Shown one piece after another: positions 1 through 11,872 of a stretch of DNA of 64,000 bases. The stretch lies in the NCBI RefSeq assembly GCF_000143415.4, contig NW_003314287.1, positions 208,203 to 272,202 of the forward strand, given 5' to 3'. The stretch comes from Selaginella moellendorffii. Lineage: Eukaryota > Streptophyta > Lycopodiopsida > Selaginellales > Selaginellaceae. The translations under genes were made by a program, and so were the position numbers. The notes below the pieces were generated by a model, which saw only the letters and a program-made list of their open reading frames with translations, did not search any database and was not told the origin of the DNA. The stretch's first letter is position 1. The number at the start of each line of letters is the position of its first letter.

Positions 1-920
1 TGATGGGTTTGAATGTCCAAATTGCTTATAATATTTCTTTATCAAGTTTTTCAGGCATTGCTAGTCTTCTTTTGATTGATTCTTCTTGGTTGATTTCGTA
101 ATGTATTACCATTTGCAGTTAAGGAATGATGTCCTTGAGTGGTGTTAGGGCTTCTAAGTTGTAGGCGAGCTTGAATGGTATCAAATTTTTTAAAACTTTA
201 TATGTAGTTCAATATACCTATAGAGCATTATAGATGTGATCATCCCAATCTTTCTAATTTGTCTTTACAATTTTCTTGAAGATGTTCTTGAGTGTCTTGT
301 TTGTAGACTTTGCTTGACTATTGCCTTGAGGGTAGTATGGTGTTGAAGCCTTGTGCTTGGTCATGAATTCTTAAGTCAGAATCTTGATGGTTTCGTTGAT
401 GAAGTGTGTTCATCGATCCCTAATAGGTTCTAGAGGTAGGGTGTATCTTATGATGATATTTTTATAGATGAACTTTGTTGTGTTCTTTGTTGTTGGAATC
501 TTTATTGATTGAGTTTCAACTCATTTTGTCATGTAGTTAGTCATTATAAGGATGTGCTTGTTTTGCTTGGAGCTTGTTATGAGTGGTCCAATGAAGTCAA
601 GTCCCCATCATTGAAATGGTTCTAGTGGTGTTGTTGGATGAAGCTCTTGAGTTTATTTCTTTGGTGTGTACTTGGTTTGTTGATAAATATCACATTCTTG
701 ATAAAATTTTACTGAGTCATACCAAAGTGTTGGCCACTAGAGTTTTACTTGCAAAATCTTGTAAGCTGTGATTTTTTCTGCAAAGTGGCCTCTTGCATGT
801 CCATAGTGGGCTTCTTTGAGTAGATCTTGAATTTCTTTAGGTTGTATACATCTTCATAGTACATTGTCTTGTCCTTTCTTGTATAGTCTTCTTCCCCTGA
901 TTGAATATAGTCTTGTCCTC
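1..920 (-). pseudogene. Ty3/gypsy integrase remnant
   Basis: Read on the minus strand this AT-rich stretch gives broken integrase-core wording, for example WGLDFIGPL near 590-615 followed by a segment like NKHILIMTNYMTK, which is the usual context of the first catalytic Asp of gypsy integrases. Stops and frame changes interrupt it throughout, so no functional product is possible. It lies downstream, in element orientation, of the RNase H and RT remnants at 1066-2330 and belongs to the same decayed copy, which is cut by the window edge. Confidence 0.6.
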
Positions 921-1065
921 AAGACAAATTATTTACAGTGATCAGAGGTGGAGTATTGACTTGGTATTGTTATTATTGTGAGGTAGTAGTACATGTCATT
1001 TGTCCATATTAGTGATGTGTGGATGCGAAGTATGTTGGAGTCAGGAAAGTTATCCATATTATATT

Positions 1066-2330
1066 TCAGCTGTTCGCCAATTGTAATGCGGCTGAGGTGG
1101 TTAGCTTGTTCATGTTGTTTACTGAGTTTGTGAATAATGTCAAAGTTATATTCTTGAAGCAGTAAGAACTATTGGGAAATTCCACTGGTAAGATGGTCTT
1201 GTTGAGGAGGTGTAAAAATGTGTGGTCAACCATAATCTTGACTTTGGTGTAGAGTAGGTAGTGTCTAAACTTTTGTAATGCGTAGATCATTCCTAAGGCT
1301 TCTTTTTTGGTGGTGGTATAGTTCATCTCAGCTAAGTTGAGTCTTCAGCTAATAGAGTAGATTGGTCAATCTTTAAAGTCTTGTTGTTGTTGAAAAAGTA
1401 TTGCTCCGATGGCATAGTTGGAGGCATCGACTTGTGTGTTGAAGTTTTTGTCCTAGTTTGGTTGGGCGAGTACTATAGCTCTTGTCAATGAATTCTTGAG
1501 CATGTTGAATGCTTATTGACAGTCTTGAATCCAGTTGTAAATATGATTTTTCTTGAGAAGCTTTGTAAGGAATTTTGCAATCTTTACATAATCTTTGATG
1601 AAGCATCGATGGTATCCCATTTTACTAAGGAAAGATCGTAGTCTGGTGATGTTTGTTAGATGTTGCATGTTAATGATGGCAAGTGTTTTAGCTTTGTCAA
1701 TGAGGATGCTTCTTTGCAGATGATATGTCCAAGTAGGATGCCAAATTTGACGAAGAAGGTAGATTTCTTGGGGTTTAAGGTGATGTTGTTCTCTCAACAT
1801 TTGATAAAGCATTTCTCAAAATGTTAGAGATGTTGTTCTTTGTTGCTAAAGATGCTGAAGTCATCTATAAAAACTCACATGAAGTCGGTGAAGTAGTCTC
1901 GAAATATGTTAGTGATGATTCTCTAGAAGTAAATGGTGCATTAGAAAGACCAAAAGGCATTCATAAATAAGCATAAGTGCCCCAAGCACTAATGAAGGCT
2001 GTCTTGTGCTGATCTTCATGTGTGATGTGAACTTGATTGTAACCGTTAAAACCGTTGTGTCCAGCTATTGTGTCAAGAATTTCATTGGAGAATGGAATTG
2101 GGAAGGTGTTTTTTCAAGTTGCATCGTTGAGCTTTTTGTAATTGACACAAACTCTGAGTTTGCCACTTTTCATGGGGATAATAACAAGTGGTGATAGCCA
2201 TTCTAAGTTTTGAATTGGGTAGATGAAGTTGGTGTTCTCAAGCTTGTCAAATTCTTCTTTAACTTTCACTTGCATATTGGGGTTCATTTGATGGGCTGCT
2301 TGCTTTCTTGGCATAGTTTAAGGTAGAAGC
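1066..2330 (-). pseudogene. Ty3/gypsy reverse transcriptase and RNase H remnant
   Basis: Minus strand. Frame 2114-2314 carries the start of the RT domain (VKEEFDKLENTNFIYPI, then SPLVIIPMKSGKLRVCVNY). Frame 1513-1812 carries the end of RT (ITRLRSFLSKMGYHRCFIKDY). Frame 1066-1326 has RNase H wording (NYTTTKKEALGMIYALQKF, then HYLLYTKVKIMVDH). The order RT then RNase H fits Ty3/gypsy pol. The pieces lie in different frames with stops between them, and the catalytic YxDD region is not readable. This is an old dead copy. Confidence 0.8.
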
Positions 2331-3063
2331 TTGATTTGGTGCATGCAGATCTCAAAAGGAATTCCTCACAAATATATATATGACTAAATAAAAACTTCTT
2401 TGTATCTATTAAGATGATTGATTGCTTTTGTCTTGAAGTCAAGGTCAAGGTCTTTAGTGATGTAGAGCTTCTTTGGTTTGATCTTTAGTTCTTAAGTTGA
2501 TTTCTTCAGTTGGTTTTTCAAGATTGAGCATTGATGTGAGTCGAGTTTTTTCTTATTGAAGTGTTGGGTCTTCTTCAAAATGGATTTGTTGATAAATCAG
2601 TTGAAGTTTTTTAAGTTTGATTCTTGGTTGATCTCGTTGCTTTTTTATTTCAGTTGGTGTTTCAATAGGTGTCAAGTTTTCGTGACTTGGGAATTTGTCT
2701 TCAAGGTTGTTTTCTTGAGTATCAGGATTTGTTGGTAGTGTGTACTATTTTTCAGGATGACTCAGTTGAGATCAACTTCGATGAGAGGCTTTAACTCTAG
2801 TATATGCCTTCAAGATTTGTGCTTCTTCGTAGTCATCAAGACTTTCATTCCAATTGTATTGTTTGATGATGGTTGGTCAAAATTTCTTTGTGATCTTCTT
2901 TGCTGTAGTTGTGGAGATTTGAGGGGCTTCTTGATACTTTCCAAAGGTAATTGTGTTTTCTTGCCAGTATATGATGACATCAGCTATCTTGAGCCAAGTT
3001 CGTTTGAAGAGTACTTCATAGGAACTTTAGTCTTTTGCCATTTTGAGCATGATGAAAGTTACC

Positions 3064-3264
3064 TTAAATTTTTAATCCTTGATCTTGATAGGAATATTGC
3101 ACATGATTCCTAATAGTTGTACACTTCAATTGTTGGCCATCTTGACATTGAAGGGTGCAAGGTGTTGGCCTAAGTCCCATTACTTTGCAGGTTGAATACT
3201 CAATAATGTTGACACTTGCATTGCCATTGATGATTGCTTGTGGAACTTTGTTCTTTCCTATCAT
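3064..3264 (-). pseudogene. Ty3/gypsy aspartic protease remnant
   Basis: The minus-strand frame resembles the retropepsin region of plant gypsy elements (VPQAIINGNASVNIIEYSTC, then KVMGLRPTPCTLQCQDGQ). The expected catalytic D-S/T-G is degraded to NGNAS, so it would be inactive. Its position between the gag-side linker (3300-4560) and RT (below 2330) is as expected for the same minus-strand element. Confidence 0.55.
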
Positions 3265-3299
3265 TATTGAGATATATGGTACATCTTAGTCGAAGTTGC

Positions 3300-4560
3300 C
3301 GGGTTGAATGTGGTCTTGTGGGATTAAGAGTTGTTGGTCTTTTTCTTGACTTGAGTTGAATTTGCTAGTGGTGAAGCTTGACAGATCTTGAGAAGTTGTT
3401 TCTCAAGTATTGAGTGACCTGTAAAAGCTCTTAGAGGGTGAATGTGACACCTTGTCAAAGAATGTTGGTGATGAGCTTTAGTTATTCCTCTTTTCTTGAT
3501 AGAGTCTATGTCACATTTTCCTGATCATCTTCAATTTCAAGTAGTTGTTGTTGAAAGTTTTGTTAGATTATGTCAACTAGTTTTTTGCTTTGTTACCATT
3601 TGTATCTTGAGATTTCTTGTACTTTGTCTTGGGGTTATTGTTCTTTAATTTCTTTGTAGAGGTTGTCTTCAAGATTGTAGTGTTCTTTTTGACTTCGAGT
3701 TAGAGCTCATATCTTAGATTCATTTTCATAGTATTCATCTTGGACTAGTTTGATATTGACATTTCTTGTTGTTGGAGGAGGTTTTATATTTTGTTGATTT
3801 TGCTGAGAAGAATGATTTCCTTGATTTTGTTGTTAATAATGAAGTCAAAATTCTTGAGTTTGAGGTTGTTGTTAATAGTTGTTGTAAGGGAGTGCTCTGG
3901 GTGGTGGATTATATTGTTGATTTTGCTAATGGTAGTTCCGTTGGTGAGGAGGTGGTCTCCATTATTGATTATTTTGGTATGATTATTGATAGTTATTTTG
4001 TCAAAGAAGTGGTCTCCATTATTAGTTGTCTCGATAAAGCTGTTGATATGTTTGTTGATATGGTTGCTGATACTAATTGTTTTGGTAGCAGTCATTGTAT
4101 TGTCAATGGTCTCTCAAGTTACATTATACGTACCTTCATTCTGGTAGTTTCGGCTGCCATTGTTGTTGTTCTTGTCAAGGTTGATTGTACTATCTTTTAG
4201 TTGGAGTTAGAGTTTGAGGTGTGTTCTTAATTCAAGTTACTTTAGCTGTTCCTTGGTATTGACAGATTTTTGCTGTGTATTCTTCTCTTTTGCAGATCTA
4301 ACACTTAGGAATTCGTAACTTACATTTTGTGGCAGTATGTCTTTTGTTCTTGCATTTCATATACCATACTCCTTCTTTAAGTTCATTCTTGATTGTAACT
4401 TTCTTAAGTATTTTGGTGAGTTTTTAATTCTTGTCTTTCTTCTTGACTTCAAGTTTGTAATCTTCTTCGTCGTCAGAAGAGTCTATGCAACGTTTGCACC
4501 AACTTTGACGACACTTTTTTCTCAAGCTTGTGAGTGGTGTCATCACTCTTCTATAGGCCT
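3300..4560 (-). pseudogene. Gag C-terminal and linker remnant of the same gypsy element
   Basis: On the minus strand 3780-4095 is Gln/Asn/Pro-rich low-complexity coding (repeated QQ, NN and YQQ-like codons), typical of linkers between gag and protease. At 4480-4500 the minus strand reads CKRCIDSSDDEEDYK, a possible relic of a zinc knuckle followed by an acidic stretch. The ORFs in this block on both strands are side effects of the low-complexity codons. Assignment is by position and composition only. Confidence 0.4.
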
Positions 4561-5095
4561 GGTACTGAGCTAAGATTTCCACTGGTGTTCAAAATGCTAT
4601 GTTGTTAAATGCAAGATGGGAGCACTCTATATTTGCTATAGCAAGTTTAGGAGGCCTCAAGGAGTTCTGGAGGAAGCTTGGGATATCACTAAAGCAAATT
4701 GGTTCTCCATGCAATGTAGCCATAGAATGCTGTGAATTCTCGAGATGGAAGTGCATGGCCTTTGGGGTACCCTCTTTATGGCATTAGGCCACTAGTATGC
4801 GAAAATTATGCTAACCACTATTTGACATTGTTTTGTATGCAGAAGCTAGATACAGGGAGTTGGTGCTCATAAGGGATATTGAGTGTATACTAGACCCTTG
4901 TTATGTAACACAATAAACTCGAAGCTTTAGTGTGCTATACTTGATATAAGAAGAATTTATCTTAGTGATTCTTATCCAACTTTTGTTAGAGTTTTTTACT
5001 CTAATTACTATATAAAGACTTTTCTAGTATATTTGAAGTGATTTGTGTAGGGTTAGATTGCACCATTCAGTAAGAACATTATATGTATGTTCAGT
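4561..5095. other. Unassigned DNA with an LTR-C-like patch
   Basis: No gene recognised. A 62-codon plus-strand frame at 4599-4787 has no recognisable domain. The sequence from about 4785 (GGCCACTAGTATGCG) resembles part of the LTR C family (compare GGCCACTGGTATGCCG at 50267), so this may be a degraded LTR fragment. Confidence 0.4.
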
Positions 5096-6420
5096 TATTG
5101 ATAGAGGCATATATGCAGCTGGTGTGATGGTGAAAAGGAACCATACTGATGATGTTGAAATCTTTATATGAGTGAATTGAGAGGAGGAAACTCCTACTGG
5201 AGATGCTATAGAAGAGGCTAAAGTTGAGTCAAAAGAGGAAGAGCCTAAGGCTGCAGCATTGTAGTGTATAGCTTAAAACATTGAGATTGAGAATTTACAA
5301 AAGGAAGTTCACAAATTAAAAAAAGAAAACTAAGAAGAAAAAGAAAGAAGCTAAGACAACTAAACTAGTTAAATCTAAGCAATAAAACTCCTCTTCCAGT
5401 TCTAAGGACAATAAAGTTTTGCAACCATCTCTGATTGCATGAGTTTCAAAGTTCAAGCCCCCAAAACCACCCAATTTTAGAGGCATGTAGGACTATCAAG
5501 TTTTGGAAGACTAAGTTTATGATATGAAAAACTATTTTATAGCGACAAATATAGATGATCATATGAAAGTTGCATATATGTAGTCCTTTCTCACTGATCA
5601 TGACAAAACTTATATACACTGTAAAAGGGTAGACTAGAAATTGGACTAAGATGTGGTCTCATATCCATAAGGAATACTTGCTAAATTATCTTGGTCTAAG
5701 ACTTTGTGTAGAGCTACAGTAGCTAAAGCAGCATGGAGACTTTATACACTATGTTAATGTATTTATTTAGAAATGTATTATGATTGTAAATATAAGTGAC
5801 AAAGATACTTGAAGGTTTAGGTTCACTTTTTTGTAATAAGATTTTGAAGTTTAAACCGAAGACGTATCTAGAGTGTGTTGAAACTAATATCTAAAATATT
5901 AGTCTCAGCTATTGAGATTTATGTGGAGAAACTCCGCCAAAGTTGGTCTAGGGCAACTAAGGCGATAGGTAAAGCTCAAGATAAGTATTAACGTGATAGA
6001 TCATCAGTTGAGATATAACTTATCAAATGGGAGACCAAGTGTGGTTATCCTCACGAAATTTACTTGTTAAGGGGTCTTTGACCCAGAAGTTGTTACCAAG
6101 ATATATTTGGCCCTATGAGTGTTAAAGTAATGGTGATGTATCCTATAAGTGAATCGTCTAGATGAGTTATCCTATATTCATGATATGTTTCATGTCAATT
6201 TACTAGCACTATATCATGTTTATGCAAATTGCTCTATAAACATTCATCCCCCTCTAAAAGTTATGGATGGTGACTTTGAATATGAGGTTGAGTTAATTCT
6301 CTTGTCCTAAAATATGTGAATCTACCTAGGAACCTCTTAATAATCTTACACATGTCCGTGAACTTATCATGAAGTATGAGAATCATAATAAAGAGTAGCT
6401 TTTGTAATCCTTTGTAATTA
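5096..6420 (+). pseudogene. Degenerate plus-strand Ty3/gypsy gag and integrase C-terminus
   Basis: Around 5450-5700 the plus strand gives gag-like wording (KPPKPPNFRGM, then DYQVLED and YFIATNIDDHMKVAYM). Around 5930-6260 it gives the tail of integrase (WSRATKAIGKAQDKY, a GD-like strand motif, then IHDMFHVNLLALYHVYA). Nearly every line has a stop or frame change. Gag is joined directly to the integrase end, so protease, RT and RNase H have been deleted. An LTR-like end follows at 6440. Confidence 0.6.
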
Positions 6421-6439
6421 CATTTCAATTAAACATTTC

Positions 6440-6985
6440 TTTTGTTCATTAGTTTTAGGTCAGTTTTGCAAGTTGGCTTTGGCACTAGGTTCAATCTATA
6501 ACTATGGGGATAACTATTATAGACTAATCACAAGTCCCTGCCTCTCTTTTGTTGACTTATTTTTGTAAAAGGGGCATGGTCATGTAAATAATATTATCTG
6601 CCAATTTATAATAGTTGTCTAAATCTTCCCGATAGGGTTGATTTGTGCTTAGAGGAGTTGGGCCTCTATCTCTCTCTATATATATCCTTGTAAGCATAAC
6701 TATATTATTCCTCTATAAACTGAGTGGTACTTAGAGTAGTAAAGGTGGCTAATTCTGTTAGTCATTTCCTTTTTAGTGATGGCTGGAGGGTTATTTGAGT
6801 GTTAGCATCTTTAAACATGAAGGAGAGGTAGTTCCTTCACTCATTTAAGTTGTCATATTTCCTATAAAGTGTGCTTTTTACTAACTTTCTTAGTTGTTTC
6901 CTTGATGGTTTGCTAAATCCTAGCCCCAAGTCATAAGGATACTAGATATGCCAATCCCATTTAGTACCATGCTCACCTCTATCAT
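6440..6985 (+). repeat. LTR-like terminal repeat, family D (plus orientation)
   Basis: This block shares an ordered series of matches with 48940-49430 (plus) and with the reverse complement of 21440-21700: GGCTTTGGCAC, CCTGCCTCTC, an AAAAGGGG then GACCATGTAAA stretch, then TCTCTCTATAT. The TCTATATATATCC at 6677 is TATA-like. It directly abuts element A. Whether it is a whole LTR or an LTR-proximal internal segment cannot be decided here. Confidence 0.5.
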
Positions 6986-6990
6986 ATTAA

Positions 6991-8806
6991 TGTGAGACAC
7001 AAAATCCCTAGGCCCCAAAGTGGAGCTAGAAAGGGTGCCACGTGGTAGTGGCCGAAGTGAAAGCCAAACGAGTGTAACACGTTTGGACTAAAAGCTCTGA
7101 CTTGAAAGGTCGAGAGCAGGAGTGGAACTCCCAACAAAGTGCTCAAGGAGCGAGCACAAAGCGAGCAATAAGCAAGGCTCCAAAAAGGGACCCAAAAAGG
7201 ACCAACACGTGACACGTGGAAGTGTCCGAGATGGAGTCCGAGACGGACCCTAGTTGGAGTCCGAGATGGACCCGAAGTGGAGTCCGATATGGAGTCCGAA
7301 GTGGAGTCCGAGATGGAGTCCGATATGGAGCCCGAGATGGACCCGAAGTGGAGTCCGAGGTGGACAAAGACGGAGTCCAAGATGGACCCAAGATGGAGTC
7401 CGAGATGGACCCGAGATGGAGTCCGAGATGGAGTCCGAGGTGGACCGAGACGGAGTCCGAGATGGACCCGAGATGGAGTCCGAGATGGAGTCCGAGATGG
7501 ACCCGAGATGGAGTCCGAGGTGGACCGAGACGGAGTCCGAGATGGACCCGAGATGGAGTCCGAGATGGACCGAGACGGAGTCCGAGATGGAGTCCGAGAT
7601 GGAGTCCGAGATGGACCGAGATGGAGTCCGAGATGGAGTCCGAGATGGAGTCCGAGATGGACCGAGACTGGGACCGAGACCGAGACCGGGACCAAGACCG
7701 GGACCGAGACCGAGACCGAGGCCAAGGCTGAGACTGAGCCCGAGCCCGAGTCCGAGTCTGAGTCCAAGGCCGAGTCCGAGTCCGAGTCTGAGTCCGAGTT
7801 CGAGTCTGAGAGGGTGAAAGCCCAAAGCGTTCGTCTCCCAGACCCTGGGGGGTTTGGTGAGCTCCAAAAGTATAGTAAGGGGGAGGACTGCAGTGGAGCC
7901 AGTTTGGCCAGGAAAGGCCAGTTTGGCCCAGGAAGGCCGGACCCAGTGTTGGGTGATGAGCTGACCACTGGGAAGTCCAAGACTAGAGTGAACATGAACC
8001 AACAAGCGGGGTAGCTTGGTGAAGTGTTCAAGAGCCAACTCTAGTTCCCCCAGGAGATCAATTGGCCGATGCTCCCAGTCCAAATGTGGGTGGCACTACC
8101 TACTTGGATACTAGGCGTGGCTCAACGGAATCTCGCTGTAAGCCCATGGCTAGAGCACCTAAAGGCGATAGGTGGGGAGAGTACCCAGGTGGCTCGCGTA
8201 AGGCCACGGTGTTCCAAAATGTTGTCCCAAAGGCCTAGACTGTGGAAAGGAAGAGGAGCAGTCCTCTGGGGTAGTGACCAAGGACACAGTCATGTGGTGA
8301 GGAAGTCCCAGAGGACCGTGGGACTTAGTGGTCGGGCCTGTGGGCCTCGATCCAGTGGCAGTGTTGGCAAACACGGCCAGGGGCAGAAAGGGACTTGGTA
8401 GGAATTGACAAAGGGACTTTGGGGAAGGCGATTCCCCAGGTCTGTGGGCATCCTAAGGATGCTAAGGGGTGGATCTAGGATGACCACTCATGGACACATG
8501 GCCCAGTCTTGGAGAGACGAGGTGGTGATGCAAGTGGTGTTGGACCACTAGTGCAGCAAAGGTGAATGGGCATGGCCTTAGCGTAACGGGCCGAGATGTC
8601 AGTGGTACCTTTGGGTGTTGGTCTTGGGACCAGACACGTGGAGCACTTGGACCAGGTGCAAGTGTTGAGTGGCATGGATGCCATTCTTGGGGCTAGCAAG
8701 TCCCAAGTCCTGAATTGGACTGATGGAGGTTGTGAATGAGACTCCTCCAAGTGGTCGGAGGTGTGGTTAAGTGACTAAAGTAGAATGGAAAATTTAGTCG
8801 CTTACA
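6991..8806 (+). repeat. 5' LTR of element A
   Basis: 1816 bp, bounded by TGTGAGAC and GCTTACA and followed after 3 nt by a tRNA-iMet primer site. It contains a CACGTGG-rich 5' part, the minisatellite at 7216-7830, then a GC-richer unique part (7830-8800) almost identical to 17826-18810. The length difference from the 3' LTR (about 1668 bp without Gypsy1) lies mainly in the minisatellite. Confidence 0.88.
7216..7830 (+). repeat. GAGATGG(A)-type minisatellite inside the LTR
   Basis: Tandem units of 10-12 bp (GAGATGGAGTCC, GAGATGGACCC, GAGATGGACC, with GAGGTGG and GAGACGG variants) run to about 7665. They then pass into 6-bp units (GAGACC, GAGTCC, GAGCCC) to 7830. Because unit lengths are mixed, every frame on both strands stays open for long distances, giving spurious ORFs of up to 349 codons. 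Related arrays occur in every LTR of the A/B family in this window. Confidence 0.95.
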
Positions 8807-8809
8807 ACT

Positions 8810-8821
8810 TGGTATCAGAGC
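8810..8821 (+). other. Primer binding site of element A (tRNA-iMet type)
   Basis: TGGTATCAGAGC lies 3 nt after the 5' LTR end. It matches the sequence complementary to the 3' end of plant initiator-methionine tRNA, the commonest primer of plant LTR elements. In element B the same site is decayed to TGATATTAGAGC. Confidence 0.92.
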
Positions 8822-11535
8822 TGTTCCTTAGTCTGACTTTTATTGGTGCTCAAGTATATCACCATTGATGTTGGCATTGGAAGGTCCTAGGAGTGGGCCT
8901 ATCCTTGAGGAGTAGCATGTCGAGAGTACATGGCTCTCCACTCAAGTTCATGTGTGAACTTGGGCACGATGTGGTGGATAGAAAAGGGCCAATAATAGAA
9001 CGACTTTGGGATTTTGGGAACAGTATGTGGTTTTCCTCAGAGAGTTGAGGATGTGATCCAGATGAGCGTTTGACTTAGCAAACTGGCTAATGTAGTTGTG
9101 GTAAACAACTATAGTTAGGATCACGGGAAAGATAAAGACTCCAAAACAATAAAGGAGTCACAATATTATCCTCACATAGTTGAGGTTGGTGCTCATGAAT
9201 GTGAGACCAAAAGTAATGACCGTGGGAGGTCAAATACGGAAGAGGACCCAAGTCCTTGAAATGGTAGCCAGGGCTACCTTTAATAACTGCTGGAACAACC
9301 CAAGGAGTTGGGGGGTGTACTTAGAGATGAGTTGGTATTCTCATCACATGGACAAAGTAGTCCTAAGGGGCAAAGGTTTCCCCCAGAGAAAAAAATCAAG
9401 TGTCAGAGTAACACTTGTGAAAATAGTCCTTTTGAGTAGGACAGGAATGCAAAAAGTGTATTCCAGTGAGCTAGTGCCTCACAAGTAGGACCTTACGGAT
9501 CTGTGGATTAACAGGTGTGAAGCCAAAAGCAAGAAGTAAGGGGATAGAACCGAACCATAGGAATCGAAAGGCATAACTAAGGTTGGTTATGCCAGCTGGG
9601 AGTGGAGAATCAAGTGGGGGCTCAAGGGTGTTGTTGCTAGCAACCATGATGCCATGGAGAGTCTAAAATATGGAATTGTCCATGTTAGACTATATGGTAA
9701 TTGGAAAGCTTGCAAAAAGGGAGGCCTTAGCAGCTAAGGGACAGAGGTCCTTCAAGGTTCCCAAAGACAATTCTAGGTAGCTTAGTACCTAGAAGGGCCA
9801 AGTGTAAATGGTTCATAGAACGCGTGAAACCAGAGTGGCGCAGCAGAAGCGTGGTCTTGAAGCTTGCCATGAGGCAAGGCTATCAAGGTTCGGGAAGTAG
9901 TTCCCGAGTGTTCAAAGAGAGGGCTTTGAACGAAAGTCGATGGACAAAGACTTTCACGCTTATGTAGTAACCATGTTACGTTGGTCGGAGGACTGGCCAA
10001 ACGAGATTGGCAAGTCGGGGGAACAAATACCCTAGTTGAAGGTGATAACTTCAAAAGGGTGGGCCATGGGGCCAAACATGGAGGAGTCCATGCATGATCA
10101 CAGACGTGTCAAGTGAGAGGACTTGGCAGTGTGGAGGAACTAGGTTCCTAAGCTGTGATTTATAGCGCGCTTTGAGTATAAGTTGGTGCACCGGCGTGGG
10201 GAGTCACGCCAGGCATCCTGGGTGATGCCGTCCGTAGATGCATATACAGAGGTTGGGTTCGAGTCCCGACCCTCTAGTGCTTGGGTTCGAGTCCCAAATC
10301 ACTAGGGCGTGGTGATGGTTTGGAATATGAGGACACTCATATTTCGGTGGTCATGGACTCTCAGTGAGGAGACTGGTTTGGGCACACCGCCAAGCGAGGG
10401 ATGCCTCGGAGTCGTGATGCACGGTTAGATTGCTTAGAGTGAAAGTTCGGCATATCTAACTTGAACACTTTTGTGCAAAGGGCACCAAGGACATGGTGAA
10501 TAAGATGGGGACACCCAGTCTCAGTTGCTATGGATCCTTGGCCGGAAGGGCTGGCTTGGGCGCACCGCCAAGTGTGGGGCATGCCCCCGGGGTCATAGTC
10601 AACAACTTAGAAGGGTCTGGAAGACCTAGTCTCTATTGATAAAGGTGTGGCTTGGTTGAGGTGACCAAGTGGGAAGAACACCTAAGGGAAATGAGCTATG
10701 TCAATGCTATGGAACCGAAAGGAAACCTCAAAAATGGAGGTAGCAATCTTATGTTGCTTGGTGCAACAATCCAAGGATAGGAGCAAAAGACGAGTGCCCA
10801 AGATAGGGCCATGGAATCCATTGGAAAGAATTCAAGTGGCAAAGTTAGCCAAGGAACACTAATGTGTTTGATGCTAACGGATTGCGGAAAAAGAAGTGGA
10901 TTTCCAAGGATGGATTCCCAAGTGCTCCAATTGGGCAAAGGAAAGGCTCCAAGTGAGGGAGCAACTAAGTAGCCAAAAGATAGGGCTATGGACAGCCCTA
11001 GCACAAATAATGATAAATGGAACGTAATGCCAATGGTGGCACAAAAATAGAAAAGAGGATGAGGGTGCCCTCGAGTAGAGAACTTCCTAGGAGGGGAAGT
11101 GGAGTTGCACAAAATGTGCAAGGCAAGGTGTCAGAGACGCTTAAGAAATTGACTCCAAAAAGTCAAGAGTAAACGTTCCCAAAGTGCAAAGGTAGATCAA
11201 TGGAATCTGTGACTACTCAAGAATGAGTAGTGGAATTGAGTTAGAGAGGGTGTCTCTAACGGGATTGGCGAGAACTGAACCAATAAAAAGGAGCAAACCA
11301 CCCTAGGTGGTCAAGTGAGTCTCTAAGTTGGAGAGACTATCCTCCTTAGAGGATGGGCAAGGCATGGTGAGCCTTTGGTGTCAAACCATTGACGAATATG
11401 GAGAAAGCATGGTGAGCCTTCAATGTCAAACCATTGACAAATATTGGCTAGGTGCCAAGGATGGGAATGGTAACACATGCGGTGTTACTTTATAAAATGG
11501 TTTACCGTTCGATGAGGACATCAAACTTCGTCTAT
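8822..11535 (+). other. Non-coding internal region of element A
   Basis: 2.7 kb with no recognisable gag, protease, RT or integrase in any frame. It aligns in order with 27386-31187 of element B, which has an extra 1.1 kb at about 28060-29140 and about 110 bp near 30230-30340. Two copies of a tRNA T-arm-like motif GGTTCGAGTCC lie at 10256-10266 and 10284-10294. Minus-strand ORFs here (for example 10696-11121) are not kept as ORFs in B and are judged spurious. Confidence 0.75.
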
Positions 11536-11547
11536 GGGTGGTGGAGT
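11536..11547 (+). other. Polypurine tract of element A
   Basis: GGGTGGTGGAGT lies immediately before the 3' LTR start TGTGAGAC. The same sequence precedes the 3' LTR of element B (31188-31199). It is the expected plus-strand primer position, although two T bases interrupt the purines. Confidence 0.7.
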
Positions 11548-11872
11548 TGTGAGACACAAAATCCCTAGGCCCCAAAGTGGAGCTGGAAAGGGTGCCACGT
11601 GGTAGTGGCCGAAGTGAAAGCCAAACGAGCGTAACACGTTTGGACTAAAAGCTCCGACTTGAAAGGTCGAGAGCAGGAGTGGAACTCCCAACAAAGTGCT
11701 CAAGGAGCGAGCACAAAGCGAGCAATAAGCAAGGCTCCAAAAAGGGACCCAGAAAGGACCAACACGTGACACGTGGAAGTGTCCGAGATGGAGTCCGAGA
11801 CGGACCCTAGTTGGAGTCCGAGATGGACCCGAGATGGAGTCCGAGATGGAGTCCGAGGTGGACCGAGATGGA
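11548..11872 (+). repeat. 3' LTR of element A, first part
   Basis: It starts TGTGAGACACAAAATCCC like the 5' LTR and runs into the minisatellite, where Gypsy1 has inserted. The last five bases ATGGA are the Gypsy1 target site and are repeated at 17470-17474. Confidence 0.9.

Noticed and set aside
6982-8083. Long overlapping ORFs (up to 349 codons) on both strands with Ser-Asp, Thr-Pro-Ser-Arg or Met-Glu-Ser repeats
   Set aside because: They are translations of the LTR minisatellite, which has no stop codons in several frames. They span the LTR and have no conserved start or domain.
10150-10310. A tRNA gene
   Set aside because: The T-arm-like motif is present, but no acceptor, D-arm or anticodon stem could be folded around it.
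10696-11121. 141-codon minus ORF in the interior of element A
   Set aside because: Antisense to the element, no domain, and not preserved as an ORF in the matching part of element B.
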